A DNA stretch of 64,000 bases from Arthrobacter citreus. Lineage in GTDB: Bacteria; Bacillota; Bacilli; Bacillales; Bacillaceae_G. The translations under genes were made by a program, and so were the position numbers. The notes under the pieces were generated by a model. The model ran no database searches. It was given only the letters and a program-made list of their open reading frames with translations, and was not told where the DNA came from. Shown here piece after piece: positions 1 through 9,800 of the stretch (the stretch's first letter is position 1; each line of letters starts with the position of its first letter). The stretch lies in contig CP053688.1 of assembly GCA_013200995.1 (NCBI GenBank), positions 2,728,001-2,792,000 on the forward strand, in the 5' to 3' direction.

Positions 1-1335
1 TACATCTACTACCGGTAAAGTTTGCCCTTTTAGTTTTGTAATGTCATCACCATATCCACTTGCCATTAATTGTAAATTTGCTGATACATTATCCATTGAA
101 CCTTTTGCAGACATTGTTGTGATTGGAACATCACTTGCACCAACAGTTAACGCTAAAGCTGCAGTTCCTGGTGATCCTAATGTATACATCTTATTACCAG
201 CGTTACCAGCTGCAACTACTGCAGTTACGCCATTAAGTACTGCGTTATTAATCGCAATGCTTTCTGCAAGTAATGGGTCATTATAATTTGCACCTAGTGA
301 AAGGTTCATAACATCCATACCGTCAGCAACTGCTTGGTCAATTCCTGCAATGATATTTTCAGTCGAACCACTTCCACCCGGTCCTAATACACGATACACA
401 TAAAGATCAGCATCAGGTGCAATACCAGTTGTCGCATATTCACTTTCATTTTTCCCTTGACCTACAATTGTTCCAGATACGTGCGTTCCATGTTCTGTTA
501 CGTAACTTGCTGCACCTGTAGTTCCACCTGGTTTACCAGCCTTCACCCAATCATCCATCGTTGTTTCCATCGGATCATTGTCATTATCTACGAAATCATA
601 TCCGCCTTTAAACGCTGCTTTAATATCAGGATGATTGTAGTCAACACCTGTATCAAGAACAGCTACCTTTACACCTTTACCTGTATAACCTTCTTGATGT
701 AATTTATCAATCTTAAGATAAGTACGCTCGTCAGCCATTCCTTTTCCAGTTGAAGTAGATGTAGCTTCCTTTCCTTCAACAGGTAGCTCTGACTTTACAG
801 TTGCATCACTATAGATCGCTTGTACAGCTGTTGATTTCAGTAATTCCGTTAGTTTATTTGCAGGTACTTCTAACGCAACACCGTTAAACGCATGTTTATA
901 TTCACGTTTAATTTTATATGCACCGTCGGATTTCGTTTTAAATAAAGAACGTAAGTCTGATTTAAATGTGACGTGATCTTCATCAGCATTTTCTTTCGCT
1001 TTATCATCGGATAGAGCTTGTCCTTTTAAAGCTGCTTCCAATACAGCGATTTTTTGAGGCTTTTGTTTAAATGAAACAATGACAGAAACTGGTTCTACAC
1101 TATCTAAGCTCACATCTGAATCTATAAATAATCCAGATTGATCAGTAGTAGAAAGCTTTTGTAAAGCTTGTCGTTGCTGTGAAGTTAATTTAGATAAAAT
1201 TGATTCTGCAGTCGAAGCATTTTCTGCTTTCGTATCATTAGACACATACCCTAATGAACCTAATACAAAACTCGACGATAAAACTGCAACAGAAAGACTT
1301 TTTGCTAGTTTACTATTACCCATTCTTTTTGACAT
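1..1335 (-). CDS. S8 subtilisin-like serine protease, N-terminal 445 codons (cut by window edge)
   Basis: Open reading frame on the minus strand that starts at 1335 behind a GGGGGAAG ribosome site and runs off the left end with no stop. My translation begins MSKRMGNSKLAKSLSVAVLS, an export signal, followed by an inhibitor_I9-like propeptide region and the S8 catalytic domain with Asp, His and oxyanion-Asn motifs. It breaks off in the PA-domain insert, so the catalytic Ser is outside the window. It is very close in protein and DNA to the next gene (2389-6522), and the upstream DNA is also conserved, so this is a recent tandem duplication. It probably digests extracellular protein, like Bacillus Vpr. 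Whether it carries the C-terminal dockerin of its paralogues cannot be seen. Confidence 0.9.
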   Translation of the reverse strand, partial: MSKRMGNSKLAKSLSVAVLSSSFVLGSLGYVSNDTKAENASTAESILSKLTSQQRQALQKLSTTDQSGLFIDSDVSLDSVEPVSVIVSFKQKPQKIAVLEAALKGQALSDDKAKENADEDHVTFKSDLRSLFKTKSDGAYKIKREYKHAFNGVALEVPANKLTELLKSTAVQAIYSDATVKSELPVEGKEATSTSTGKGMADERTYLKIDKLHQEGYTGKGVKVAVLDTGVDYNHPDIKAAFKGGYDFVDNDNDPMETTMDDWVKAGKPGGTTGAASYVTEHGTHVSGTIVGQGKNESEYATTGIAPDADLYVYRVLGPGGSGSTENIIAGIDQAVADGMDVMNLSLGANYNDPLLAESIAINNAVLNGVTAVVAAGNAGNKMYTLGSPGTAALALTVGASDVPITTMSAKGSMDNVSANLQLMASGYGDDITKLKGQTLPVVDV

Positions 1336-1847
1336 ACTCTTCCCCCAATTATTCTAGTTATCAAAATAAAGTTTTTAATGTATGAGGAAATATGAATCTA
1401 AAATACTGCCATTTTATATTCGATTATCGCTCTTCATTAAACCTTTCCTTTGTAATTAGATTATCTAGAATATTCAAATAATTAACAATCGGGTTATTAG
1501 ATATCAATTAAATCAATACTTTTACAATATCCAACCATTTATTCGACATTTTTCTACTAAAAGCATCACGAAAATTGGGCACTTTATTATCTTTTTAAAA
1601 CTTTATTGAATGGTTAGATTGAAAAAGGTATAAATTTTTTCTCATTTTTATAATGAGAAGAGCTTGAAATCCCCCTCCCCGGAGTAGTAAGAGGCAATCT
1701 CCTAAACTAACGAAGAAAATCCACAAGTGTGTTCATTTTTTCTGGATTTTGTCTTGAGTTACACTCATATTTTGCTAGCTTCTAAAGAAAACAACTAAAT
1801 TGAATTAGATTATGCTTCGTTTTAGCAATAGCTCAACGCGAACTTGC
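1336..1847. promoter_or_regulatory. Upstream region of the first S8 protease gene, with conserved boxes
   Basis: No gene here. Read on the minus strand, the region about 45-105 bp before the protease start holds TGAAGAGCGAT, CGAATATAAA and AGTATTTTAGATTCATA. The same blocks occur upstream of the 2389-6522 gene, with 7 nt here against 9 nt there between CGAATATAAA and TATTTT. Further out, TAACCCGATTG (1497-1487) recurs upstream of two other S8 genes. These are promoter or operator candidates. The part from 1600 to 1847 shows nothing recognisable. Confidence 0.45.
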
Positions 1848-2281
1848 TATATATCAACAAAAATTAGGCTAATATCAACAAAAACTTGCTGTATATCAAC
1901 AAAAACTAGCCCTTTATCAACAAAGTCCACAACTTTATCAATAAAGTACATATAGTGTTCGTACTTGTGGCTGTCATTTTCACCCCGCTTAAATTTATCA
2001 ACGAGATCTTGCTATATATCAACGAGATCTCGCCATTTATCAACGAGATCTTGCCATTTATCAACGAAGTTCACAGCTTTATCAATATAGTTCACATAGT
2101 GTTCGGGTTTCCGCTTTCATATTTCCTGCACTTAAACAACAAAAAGCTATAGATCAACGGGACTTGTTATTTATCAACAAAAACTATTGGTATATCAACA
2201 AAAATTATAATATATCAACAAAAACTAGCCCTTTATCAACAAAGTCCACAACTTTATCAATAAAGTACACATAGTGTTCGC
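1848..2281. repeat. Three blocks of degenerate 21-bp direct repeats with a fixed end unit
   Basis: Units of about 21 bp built on ATCAACAAAAACTTGC or ATCAACGAGATCTTGC are repeated head to tail. Three blocks end at 1961, 2105 and 2280, each with the same terminal unit ATCAATA(A/T)AGT(A/T)CA followed by TAGTGTTCG. Block 1 and block 3 are nearly identical over the last 70 bp. There are no unique spacers, so this is not CRISPR. A reading frame across 1955-2152 gives seven-residue repeats only because 21 is divisible by three. A fourth, inverted block with the same cap lies at 26214-26330. Confidence 0.85.
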
Positions 2282-2298
2282 ATCGAAAGCTTCCATAT

Positions 2299-2345
2299 AA
2301 AATAAAAAGGCAGCCTCAAAAGTACTTTGACTAATGAGACAACCT
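2299..2345 (-). terminator. Intrinsic terminator of the 2389-6522 protease gene
   Basis: Read on the minus strand, AGGTTGTCTCA (2345-2335) pairs with TGAGGCTGCCT (2318-2308), with one mismatch and two G-U pairs, and is followed by TTTTTATTTT. It lies 44 bp after the stop codon. Confidence 0.75.
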
Positions 2346-2388
2346 TTAGCAACTATTCTATAAATTTCTTACTCTACTCAAATCTTGC

Positions 2389-5300
2389 TTATTGAATACC
2401 TAAATCACTCTTAATAGCTGCAAGATCTTTACCTTTATATTTCTTCACTGGTTTTGGTGCATTGTCTACTGCTGGATTTTGCATTAAGAAATTCTTTTCT
2501 ACATATGCGAAATCTTTTGCATCAACCGTTCCGTCAAAGTTGATATCTGCTGAGCGTTTGTTTGTTCCCCAGTATGTTTGAATTGCTAGTGCGTCATTTA
2601 TATCGATTACGTCGTCTTTGTTGACGTCTCCTGCAGTTGCAACATCAACAGATTCTGTTCCAATTGTTTTTTCAATTCCATACATGAAACCATCTAATGT
2701 ATTGTATACACTGTCAAACTTACCAGATGTTGTAAAGTGACCTGGAATATCTGTGATCACTGTAAACTCATCGCTTGTAACTGGTAATCCAGTTGCTCTA
2801 AATTGTCCTCTTGTATTGAGTGGTGCATCGTATGAATTTCCTTTGCTATCTACAATCGTTACTTTTGCGCCAAGTTTTGTAAAATCAACTGCTTTCAAAG
2901 AACCATCTGCATTTTGGAATGTTTCTGGATGAATATAGCTTTTCACAGCTGAGATATTTGGCAAAATTGCGATTGGTACGATATAAGTTAATGGTTTTGT
3001 CACTGTATTGTCTACACTTGTAAGAGTAGTCGCTACATTGTAGAAACTTGAATATACAATATCTTTTATTGCTGGAATTTTGAACGTTACATCTACCATT
3101 GGAATATCACCAGATACTTCCTTAGATCCATCAAACGTTACATTAACATCTGATTTAACAGTTGTACTAGTTGGGTTTGTTGTTGTTACGTTTAATTGTC
3201 CTCCTAGTTCCTTAGCCGCTGGATTTAATGCAATATTTACGATATTTGTATCAACTGTATTTGTTGTAAAGCTGTATCCCGCTTGTTTCAGTTTAGCCAC
3301 ATTATTAGCAGTTAGTGTAATTGTATTTGTATCACCTGGATGAGTAATAAGTCGATTATTTCTTGTTTTTGCTTGTGGTTGACCGTAAACATACGGAGTT
3401 CCTTCTTTTGTGAAAATGTATTGCTTATCACCAAATGTATTTGTCGCTTGGTCTCCCCCAAGGAATCTAAATGATAGAAATTGTGTGCTTGGATTCATTG
3501 CAATTTCATCTTTTACAAATCCATTTTCATCTAATGGCATTGTTCCAGATAACCAAGGGCTATTATAGTAATAAGCAATTATGTTTTGAGACTGATCTGC
3601 TTTTATTCCTGCTCCTTTCATTAGCTCAACTGATTTGTCATTAATTGAAGCAGTAAACGGTACGGAACTTTGGCCTTCCTTATACTCTACAAAAGGATTG
3701 CCTTCTTTTTCTCCTGCTACTTGAACATCAAATTTATTTGGCATTGTATTATCTACTAATAAATCTTGAGAAGTTGTATATGATTTCCCGTCATCATCAT
3801 ACCCAATTAATTTAATTTTGTATAAGCCTTCTTTTGGCAATAAAGGTTTTGTACTAACAGGATTTGTTGGATCGTTTGTAAAAGGATAATATGCTCCTAC
3901 AGTTGCTGCAATTTGATATTGAGTGTTTTCATCATAAGCAACACCATCGAATGTATTCATAACCCCTAAATCCTGACCTGTCACCGCATCAGTTAATACT
4001 ACGTCGATTGATCTCATATGAGATTTTAATGAGAAGTTTGTAAATAAATATGGATAAAATAAACCATTATTTAAATTATTTCGATCAGTTGAGAACGACT
4101 GACGAGTAAGATTCATTGATTGGAATCCTTTTTCTACATAATGTACGCCAAATGGAATTCGATATGTTTCAGCTGGATTATCTTTGTTTGTGTACACTAC
4201 ATATCCTTCATAAATTCCTTTTTCAGCTGTTTTAGGAATATTTAATGTAATATTTGTTTTCTTTTGACTAATTCCTTTTAATGTAACAGATGAAGCAGTT
4301 TGAACTTTCACTCCATTTGCAACTGCATCCTTAGAGCCACGTAAGTTTGACTGGAAATTGACTTTTACATTAAACGTCTTCGTCTTTTCTCCTCTGTTCA
4401 TTAACGTGATCGTACGGTCAGCTACATTGTCATTTCCATTAAAAGTTACATTCCCAAAGCTTAGTGCGCCTGTTTCTTCATTTATTTGTTTTTCTCTTCC
4501 GTTTACAATCATTGGTGTTTTTTCTTGAACTTTAATTTCAATCGTTGAATGGATTGCATTATATGGATCTATTCGACCTGCACCTTGTTCAAATACACTG
4601 TATGGTTTACTTAAAGAATCTGCAGTATTCATTAAAATCGCTTTAATATCTGCTGGTTGTAGGTTATGGTTAGCTTGTTTTAATAATACTGCAACACCTG
4701 TTGTAAATGGTGTGGCCATTGATGTACCTGACATACGCTCATATGCATTTTTATAATCTGTTGGATTATTTGGGTTATTAATAAAACCTGGAACTGTTGA
4801 TAATACATTCACACCTGGAGCCGTAATTTCTGGTTTGATATCGTAAGTTAATCTCGCTGGCCCTCTTGAACTGAAATCTGCTAATCTATCACCTTGCGTT
4901 TTTGCTTCCCCAATATCTGTAAACGTAAAGTTAGCTGATCCGGCTTGAAGCTTTTGCTTTAACGCAAGTCCTTCTGCATTTGGTAATGAGAAAGTTGGAA
5001 TGAAGTTAACCCCTTCACCAAAATAAGTTGGGATGAAACCTTCAGTTGGGTTATCATTATACATTAGAACTGCCGCCGCACCTTGAGATTTAGCTACAGC
5101 GATTTTAGAATCCATCGTATACGTTCCACGTGCCATTAGGACAATTTTTCCTTTTACATCTTTTCCAGAATATGCTTCTCCTAGGTTTACATCTACTACT
5201 GGTAAAGTTTGCCCTTTAAACTTTGTAACATCGTCTCCCTCACCACTTGCCATTAATTGTAAGTTAGCTGTTGCGTCATCGATTGATCCTTTTGCAGCCA

Positions 5301-6522
5301 TTGTAGAAATTGGTACATCGCTCGCTCCAACTGTTAATGCTAAAGCTGCTGATCCCGGTGATCCTAATGTATACATTTTATTTCCTGCATTACCAGCAGC
5401 TACTACTGCAGTTACACCATTTAGTACAGCATTATTAATAGCAATGCTTTCTGCAATTAGTGGATCATTATAATTCGCTCCTAATGAAAGGTTCATAACA
5501 TCCATTCCATCTGCAACTGCTTGATCAATACCTGCGATGATATTGTCAGTTGAACCACTTCCACCTGGTCCTAATACACGGTATACATAAAGATCCGCAT
5601 CTGGCGCAATACCTGTTGTAGCATCTTCACTTTCATTTTTCCCTTGTCCTACAATCGTTCCAGATACGTGAGTACCATGTTCAGTTACGTAATTTCCAGC
5701 GCCAGTATCTCCATATGGTTTACCAGCTTTTACATAATCAGCATAAGTTGTTTCCATTGGATCATTGTCGTTATCTACGAAATCATATCCACCCTTATAT
5801 GCTCCTTTAATATCAGGATGATTATAATCAACACCTGTATCAAGAACAGCTACTTTTACTCCTTTACCTGTATAACCTTCTTCATGTAATTTATCAATTT
5901 GTAGGAAAGAACGTTCATCTGCCATTCCTTTTCCTATTGATTTTGTAGAAGAATCTTTTCCCTCAACTGGAAGTTCTGATTGTACTTTTACATCACTATA
6001 TATAGCTTGCACTGCACTTGATTTCATTAATTCATTTAGTTTATTTGCAGGGACTTCTAAGGCTACCCCGTTAAAAGCATGTTTATATTCACGTTTTATT
6101 TTATAAGCACCATCAGATTTTGTTTTAAATAATGAACCTAAATCTGATTTAAACTTCGTATGATCTGCATTAGCATTACTTGCTGCTTTTGATTCAGATA
6201 AAGCTTGTCCTTTTAATGCCGCTTCTAATACTGCAATTTTTTGAGGCTTTTGTTTAAATGAAACGATTACTGAAACAGTTTCTGAACTGTTTAAATTTAC
6301 ATTCGAGTCTAGAAAAAGCCCTGATTGATCTGTAGTTGAAAGCTTCTGTAAAACCTCTCTTTGCTGTGGTGTTAATTTCGCCAAAATTGATTCTGCTGTT
6401 GAAGCATTTTCAGCTTTTGTTACATTTGAAATGTGACCTAACGAACCTAAAATAAAACTAGACGATAAAGCAGCTACAGTCAGGCTTTTTGCAATTTTAC
6501 TTTTACTCGTTCTCTTTAACAT
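2389..6522 (-). CDS. Vpr-like S8 subtilisin protease with C-terminal dockerin domain
   Basis: Secreted serine endopeptidase of 1377 residues. Residues 1-37 form a signal peptide, about 80-185 an inhibitor_I9-like propeptide, and about 215-660 the S8 catalytic domain. Catalytic residues are Asp228 (VLDTG), His282 (HGTHVSG) and Ser601 (GTSMATP), with oxyanion Asn378 (AAGN). A protease-associated (PA) insert sits at about 430-540. Beta-sandwich (Fn3-like) regions follow. A type I dockerin with two EF-hand-like repeats occupies about 1298-1350 (GDVNKDDVID, ADINFDGTVD). The last residues match a tail shared with its paralogues (YKG..L......LGIQ). The start is fixed by GGGGGAAG eight bases upstream. 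It is the second of four S8 paralogues in the window. Known Vpr is a minor extracellular protease; the dockerin partner is unknown. Confidence 0.93.
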   Translation of the reverse strand: MLKRTSKSKIAKSLTVAALSSSFILGSLGHISNVTKAENASTAESILAKLTPQQREVLQKLSTTDQSGLFLDSNVNLNSSETVSVIVSFKQKPQKIAVLEAALKGQALSESKAASNANADHTKFKSDLGSLFKTKSDGAYKIKREYKHAFNGVALEVPANKLNELMKSSAVQAIYSDVKVQSELPVEGKDSSTKSIGKGMADERSFLQIDKLHEEGYTGKGVKVAVLDTGVDYNHPDIKGAYKGGYDFVDNDNDPMETTYADYVKAGKPYGDTGAGNYVTEHGTHVSGTIVGQGKNESEDATTGIAPDADLYVYRVLGPGGSGSTDNIIAGIDQAVADGMDVMNLSLGANYNDPLIAESIAINNAVLNGVTAVVAAGNAGNKMYTLGSPGSAALALTVGASDVPISTMAAKGSIDDATANLQLMASGEGDDVTKFKGQTLPVVDVNLGEAYSGKDVKGKIVLMARGTYTMDSKIAVAKSQGAAAVLMYNDNPTEGFIPTYFGEGVNFIPTFSLPNAEGLALKQKLQAGSANFTFTDIGEAKTQGDRLADFSSRGPARLTYDIKPEITAPGVNVLSTVPGFINNPNNPTDYKNAYERMSGTSMATPFTTGVAVLLKQANHNLQPADIKAILMNTADSLSKPYSVFEQGAGRIDPYNAIHSTIEIKVQEKTPMIVNGREKQINEETGALSFGNVTFNGNDNVADRTITLMNRGEKTKTFNVKVNFQSNLRGSKDAVANGVKVQTASSVTLKGISQKKTNITLNIPKTAEKGIYEGYVVYTNKDNPAETYRIPFGVHYVEKGFQSMNLTRQSFSTDRNNLNNGLFYPYLFTNFSLKSHMRSIDVVLTDAVTGQDLGVMNTFDGVAYDENTQYQIAATVGAYYPFTNDPTNPVSTKPLLPKEGLYKIKLIGYDDDGKSYTTSQDLLVDNTMPNKFDVQVAGEKEGNPFVEYKEGQSSVPFTASINDKSVELMKGAGIKADQSQNIIAYYYNSPWLSGTMPLDENGFVKDEIAMNPSTQFLSFRFLGGDQATNTFGDKQYIFTKEGTPYVYGQPQAKTRNNRLITHPGDTNTITLTANNVAKLKQAGYSFTTNTVDTNIVNIALNPAAKELGGQLNVTTTNPTSTTVKSDVNVTFDGSKEVSGDIPMVDVTFKIPAIKDIVYSSFYNVATTLTSVDNTVTKPLTYIVPIAILPNISAVKSYIHPETFQNADGSLKAVDFTKLGAKVTIVDSKGNSYDAPLNTRGQFRATGLPVTSDEFTVITDIPGHFTTSGKFDSVYNTLDGFMYGIEKTIGTESVDVATAGDVNKDDVIDINDALAIQTYWGTNKRSADINFDGTVDAKDFAYVEKNFLMQNPAVDNAPKPVKKYKGKDLAAIKSDLGIQ

Positions 6523-6848
6523 ACTCTTCCCCCATTGTTGTATAATTCGGAAAATGATGTTTTAAAAGCAGAGGAATTATGAATCTAAAATACTAGTAGT
6601 CTTTATATTCGTTCATCGCTCTTCATTATCACTTTCTTAATCTAATTATTGTAAATATTCTAAAAATACTCAATCGGGTTATATGTGGTGGATTCTCTCT
6701 TTATCTACAACTTTTTTATACATATTTCGACACAATTCGTACCGGAAGTTTATAAACTTTCTTATATTTTTTATTGTTTAGATCAGTCAAAAATATAAAA
6801 ATATTTCTGGTTGACTCGCATTCAATAAGATTCTCAATTTTTCCCCAT
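6523..6848. promoter_or_regulatory. Upstream region of the 2389-6522 protease gene
   Basis: Minus-strand blocks TGAAGAGCGAT, CGAATATAAA and AGTATTTTAGATTCATA match those upstream of the first protease gene. TAACCCGATTG at 6681-6671 lies 149 bp before the start. No gene is seen in the region. Confidence 0.45.
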
Positions 6849-6880
6849 AGAAAAAGAGAAGCCAAAATTCAGCTTCTCTT
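6849..6880 (-). terminator. Intrinsic terminator of the 6891-11057 protease gene
   Basis: On the minus strand AGAGAAGC (6879-6872) and GCTTCTCT (6862-6855) form a perfect 8-bp stem followed by TTTTTCT, 11 bp after the stop codon. Confidence 0.85.
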
Positions 6881-6890
6881 CATTCCATGA

Positions 6891-9800
6891 TTATTGTAAT
6901 CCTAATTGAGTTAATACATCATCTAGTGTAACGCCTTTATAAGCAGTTTTTGCTTTTGGCGCATTTGAAACAGTCGGATTTTTTAATCCAAAGTTTTTAA
7001 CAATGTAATCCATATCCTTTTTATCTACTACTTTATCAAAATTAAAATCGGCAGCTGCTTTATTAGTACCCCAATATGTTTGCACTGCTAATGCATCTAG
7101 AATATCGATCACATTATCTTTGTTTACATCTCCTGCTGCTGCAGTTGGTAAATTAAACGCTAATCTTTTTCCTACTATTTCACCACGTACATTATTGGAT
7201 AATACAACTTGTTTGTTCATAGTAAAGTGACCTGGTAAATCAACTGTTAACGTATATGGATTTACTTCAGCTTTTAGACCTTCAATGATATACTGACCAC
7301 TCTTGTTTAAACTTGATGGAGTAGCAGTTGTTTTGCCGTCATAAGAAGTAACCGTTACATTTGCTCCAACTTTACTTAGATCCATTGCGTAAATAGGTTG
7401 ACCTGAGGAATCTTTAGCACCTTCAACTTGTACTGTCCCATCTAATCTTGAATATGTTGGTTTATATTTAATACTTTCCATATAAGAGTAGACATTATTA
7501 GTCTCTACATTTGATTGATCAATCGTAGAGGCTGTCATTGAATACCAATTGAAAGCAGATCCTCCATAAAGTCCATCCGTAAACTTTTTAGCCGTTTTTA
7601 GGTCGAAATTAAATAATTGTAAGTCTTCTGGTAATGCTTTGTCACCTAAATAAGTGAATGTAATTGTATAGTTCGTATTAGACGGACTTGTTTGAACAGC
7701 AGCTACAGAAACTTGCGCATCACCATACTGCTTAACTGCATCATTTACTACTACATTCTCAATTGAAGCTAGGTTAGGATCAACTGGTATTGTAATTTTA
7801 GATGTTTTTAAGTTTTTAACATTATTTGAACGAACACTATAATTTACTGTGTCTCCATTTGATACGATTTGTTTATTTGCCTTTAAATAGTAATAAGGTA
7901 AATTGTGATCCACAAAAACAACTCTTAACATGTTAAAAGCATTTCCTATAACGTTTCTTGCATAATCCATTCCATAAAACTGAACTTGTAAAGGTGCAGC
8001 TTGTTTTCTAACTACAAGTTTATCTGTGTAATTTCCATTTTTATCAGTATAAATTGGTGCTTTCGGCCATGGACCATTATAGAATGTAACAACTGAATTG
8101 TCTGATTGATCAACTGGAAAACCTAGTTTACTTGCTTCTTCTGTTTCAGGATCATTTAAGTTAATGTTAAAGTCATATAAGAATTGTCCATTTGAATCAA
8201 ATTGACTATCATTATATTCAATTACTTTTTGATCTAATGAATCAAAGCTAGAAGTCATAGTTGGTGCACCTTGATCATAAATGAACTCAGAAGATTTTGT
8301 AAATGTTTTACCTTGTTCGTTTGATCCAACCATCTTTATTTTATATCGTCCTGGTTGTGCAAATTCTGGTAGATAGCTAATCGGATTCTTAGAGTCACCA
8401 GTAAATGGATAATATGTTCCGGTAAATCCTTTTGTAACATAATAAGTTTGATTTTCGTTCAGTACGATTGGACTCAACGTGCCTAATAATCCTAGGTCTT
8501 CACCTGTAGTCGCATCTTGTAAAACAACTTCTAATGTTTTCATATGTGATTTTAATGAGAATGAATACGATTCGAATGGCCAAGCATTTTCCGGCCATGC
8601 TGTATCAGTTGAAAACATTGGTAAGGCGTCAACTGAATCAATGCCTTCATTTATTACACGTCCACCAAACGGAATTTGATATGTTTCTGTTGGATCTTGA
8701 GTATTTGTGAAAGTGATATACCCTTCATATGTTCCTTTTTCTGCTGTTTTTGGAATGCTTAAGTTAAACTTGATTGATTTTTGACTAATACCGTTTAATT
8801 TAACTGTTGAAGGACCTGATAAAGTTACATTGTTTTGAGCTGCGTCTTTCGATCCTCTTAAACCAGTTTGGAATTTCACATCTACGTTGAATGTTTTTGA
8901 TTTCTCACTACGGTTCTTTAATGTAACTGTGCGCGAATCAGCGATATCTTTATCATCAAATCCAAATGAACCAAAGCTCATTCCACCTGTTAATTCTTGA
9001 ATTGATTTTTCTTTACCATTAATGATTGTTGGTGTTTTATCAACTACTTCAAGTTCCACATTTGAATGGATTGCTTCATAAGCATCTACTCGGCCGCTAC
9101 CTTCTTCAAATACACTATAGGCTTTTGATAATGGATCTGCTGTGTTCATTAAGATTGATTTAATATCTTCTGGTTTTAAATCTTTATTTGATTGTAGTAG
9201 CAATGCAGATACACCAGCTACATATGGTGTCGCCATTGAAGTACCTGATAATCGCTCATACGAATATTTATAATCTTCTGGTTTTGAACCATCAACTGTT
9301 TTATCGTTGACATAGAATGGTACAGTTGAAAGAATTGACACACCAGGTGCAGTAACTTCTGGTTTAATATCATAGTTCACACGCGTTGGACCTCTAGAAC
9401 TGAATTGAGCTAATTCATCTGAAGCAGTTTTTAATTTCGTAAAATCTCCAAAAGTAAAGTCTGTCTTACCAGCTTTAATTGCAGCTGCGATTGTATTTCC
9501 ATCGTCATTTGAAACTGAGAATGCAGGAATCGCATCGACTGATTCACCAAGGAATGCTTGAATTGGTCCTTCAGCTTTATTTGTTTCATCGTTATACATT
9601 AAAACACCAGCTGCGCCAGCCGCTTTTGCAGCTTTAATTTTATCAATTAATGCGGTCGTACCACGTTTAATGAATGCAATCTTACCAGTTAAATCTTTTC
9701 CCTTAAAGTCGGCTGCGTTGGCTAAACCTACATCAACAAGCTGATATGTTTTACCTTTTAATGTAGTTAAATCGTCTTTATAATTTCTTGCTAATTGTCT

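Noticed and set aside
1955..2152. 65-codon frame with seven-residue repeats (FINEILP type)
   Set aside because: It is a by-product of 21-bp DNA repeats; there is no convincing ribosome site, and the same repeats occur out of frame elsewhere.
1848..2281. CRISPR array
   Set aside because: Repeats are contiguous and degenerate with no unique spacers, and no cas genes are present.
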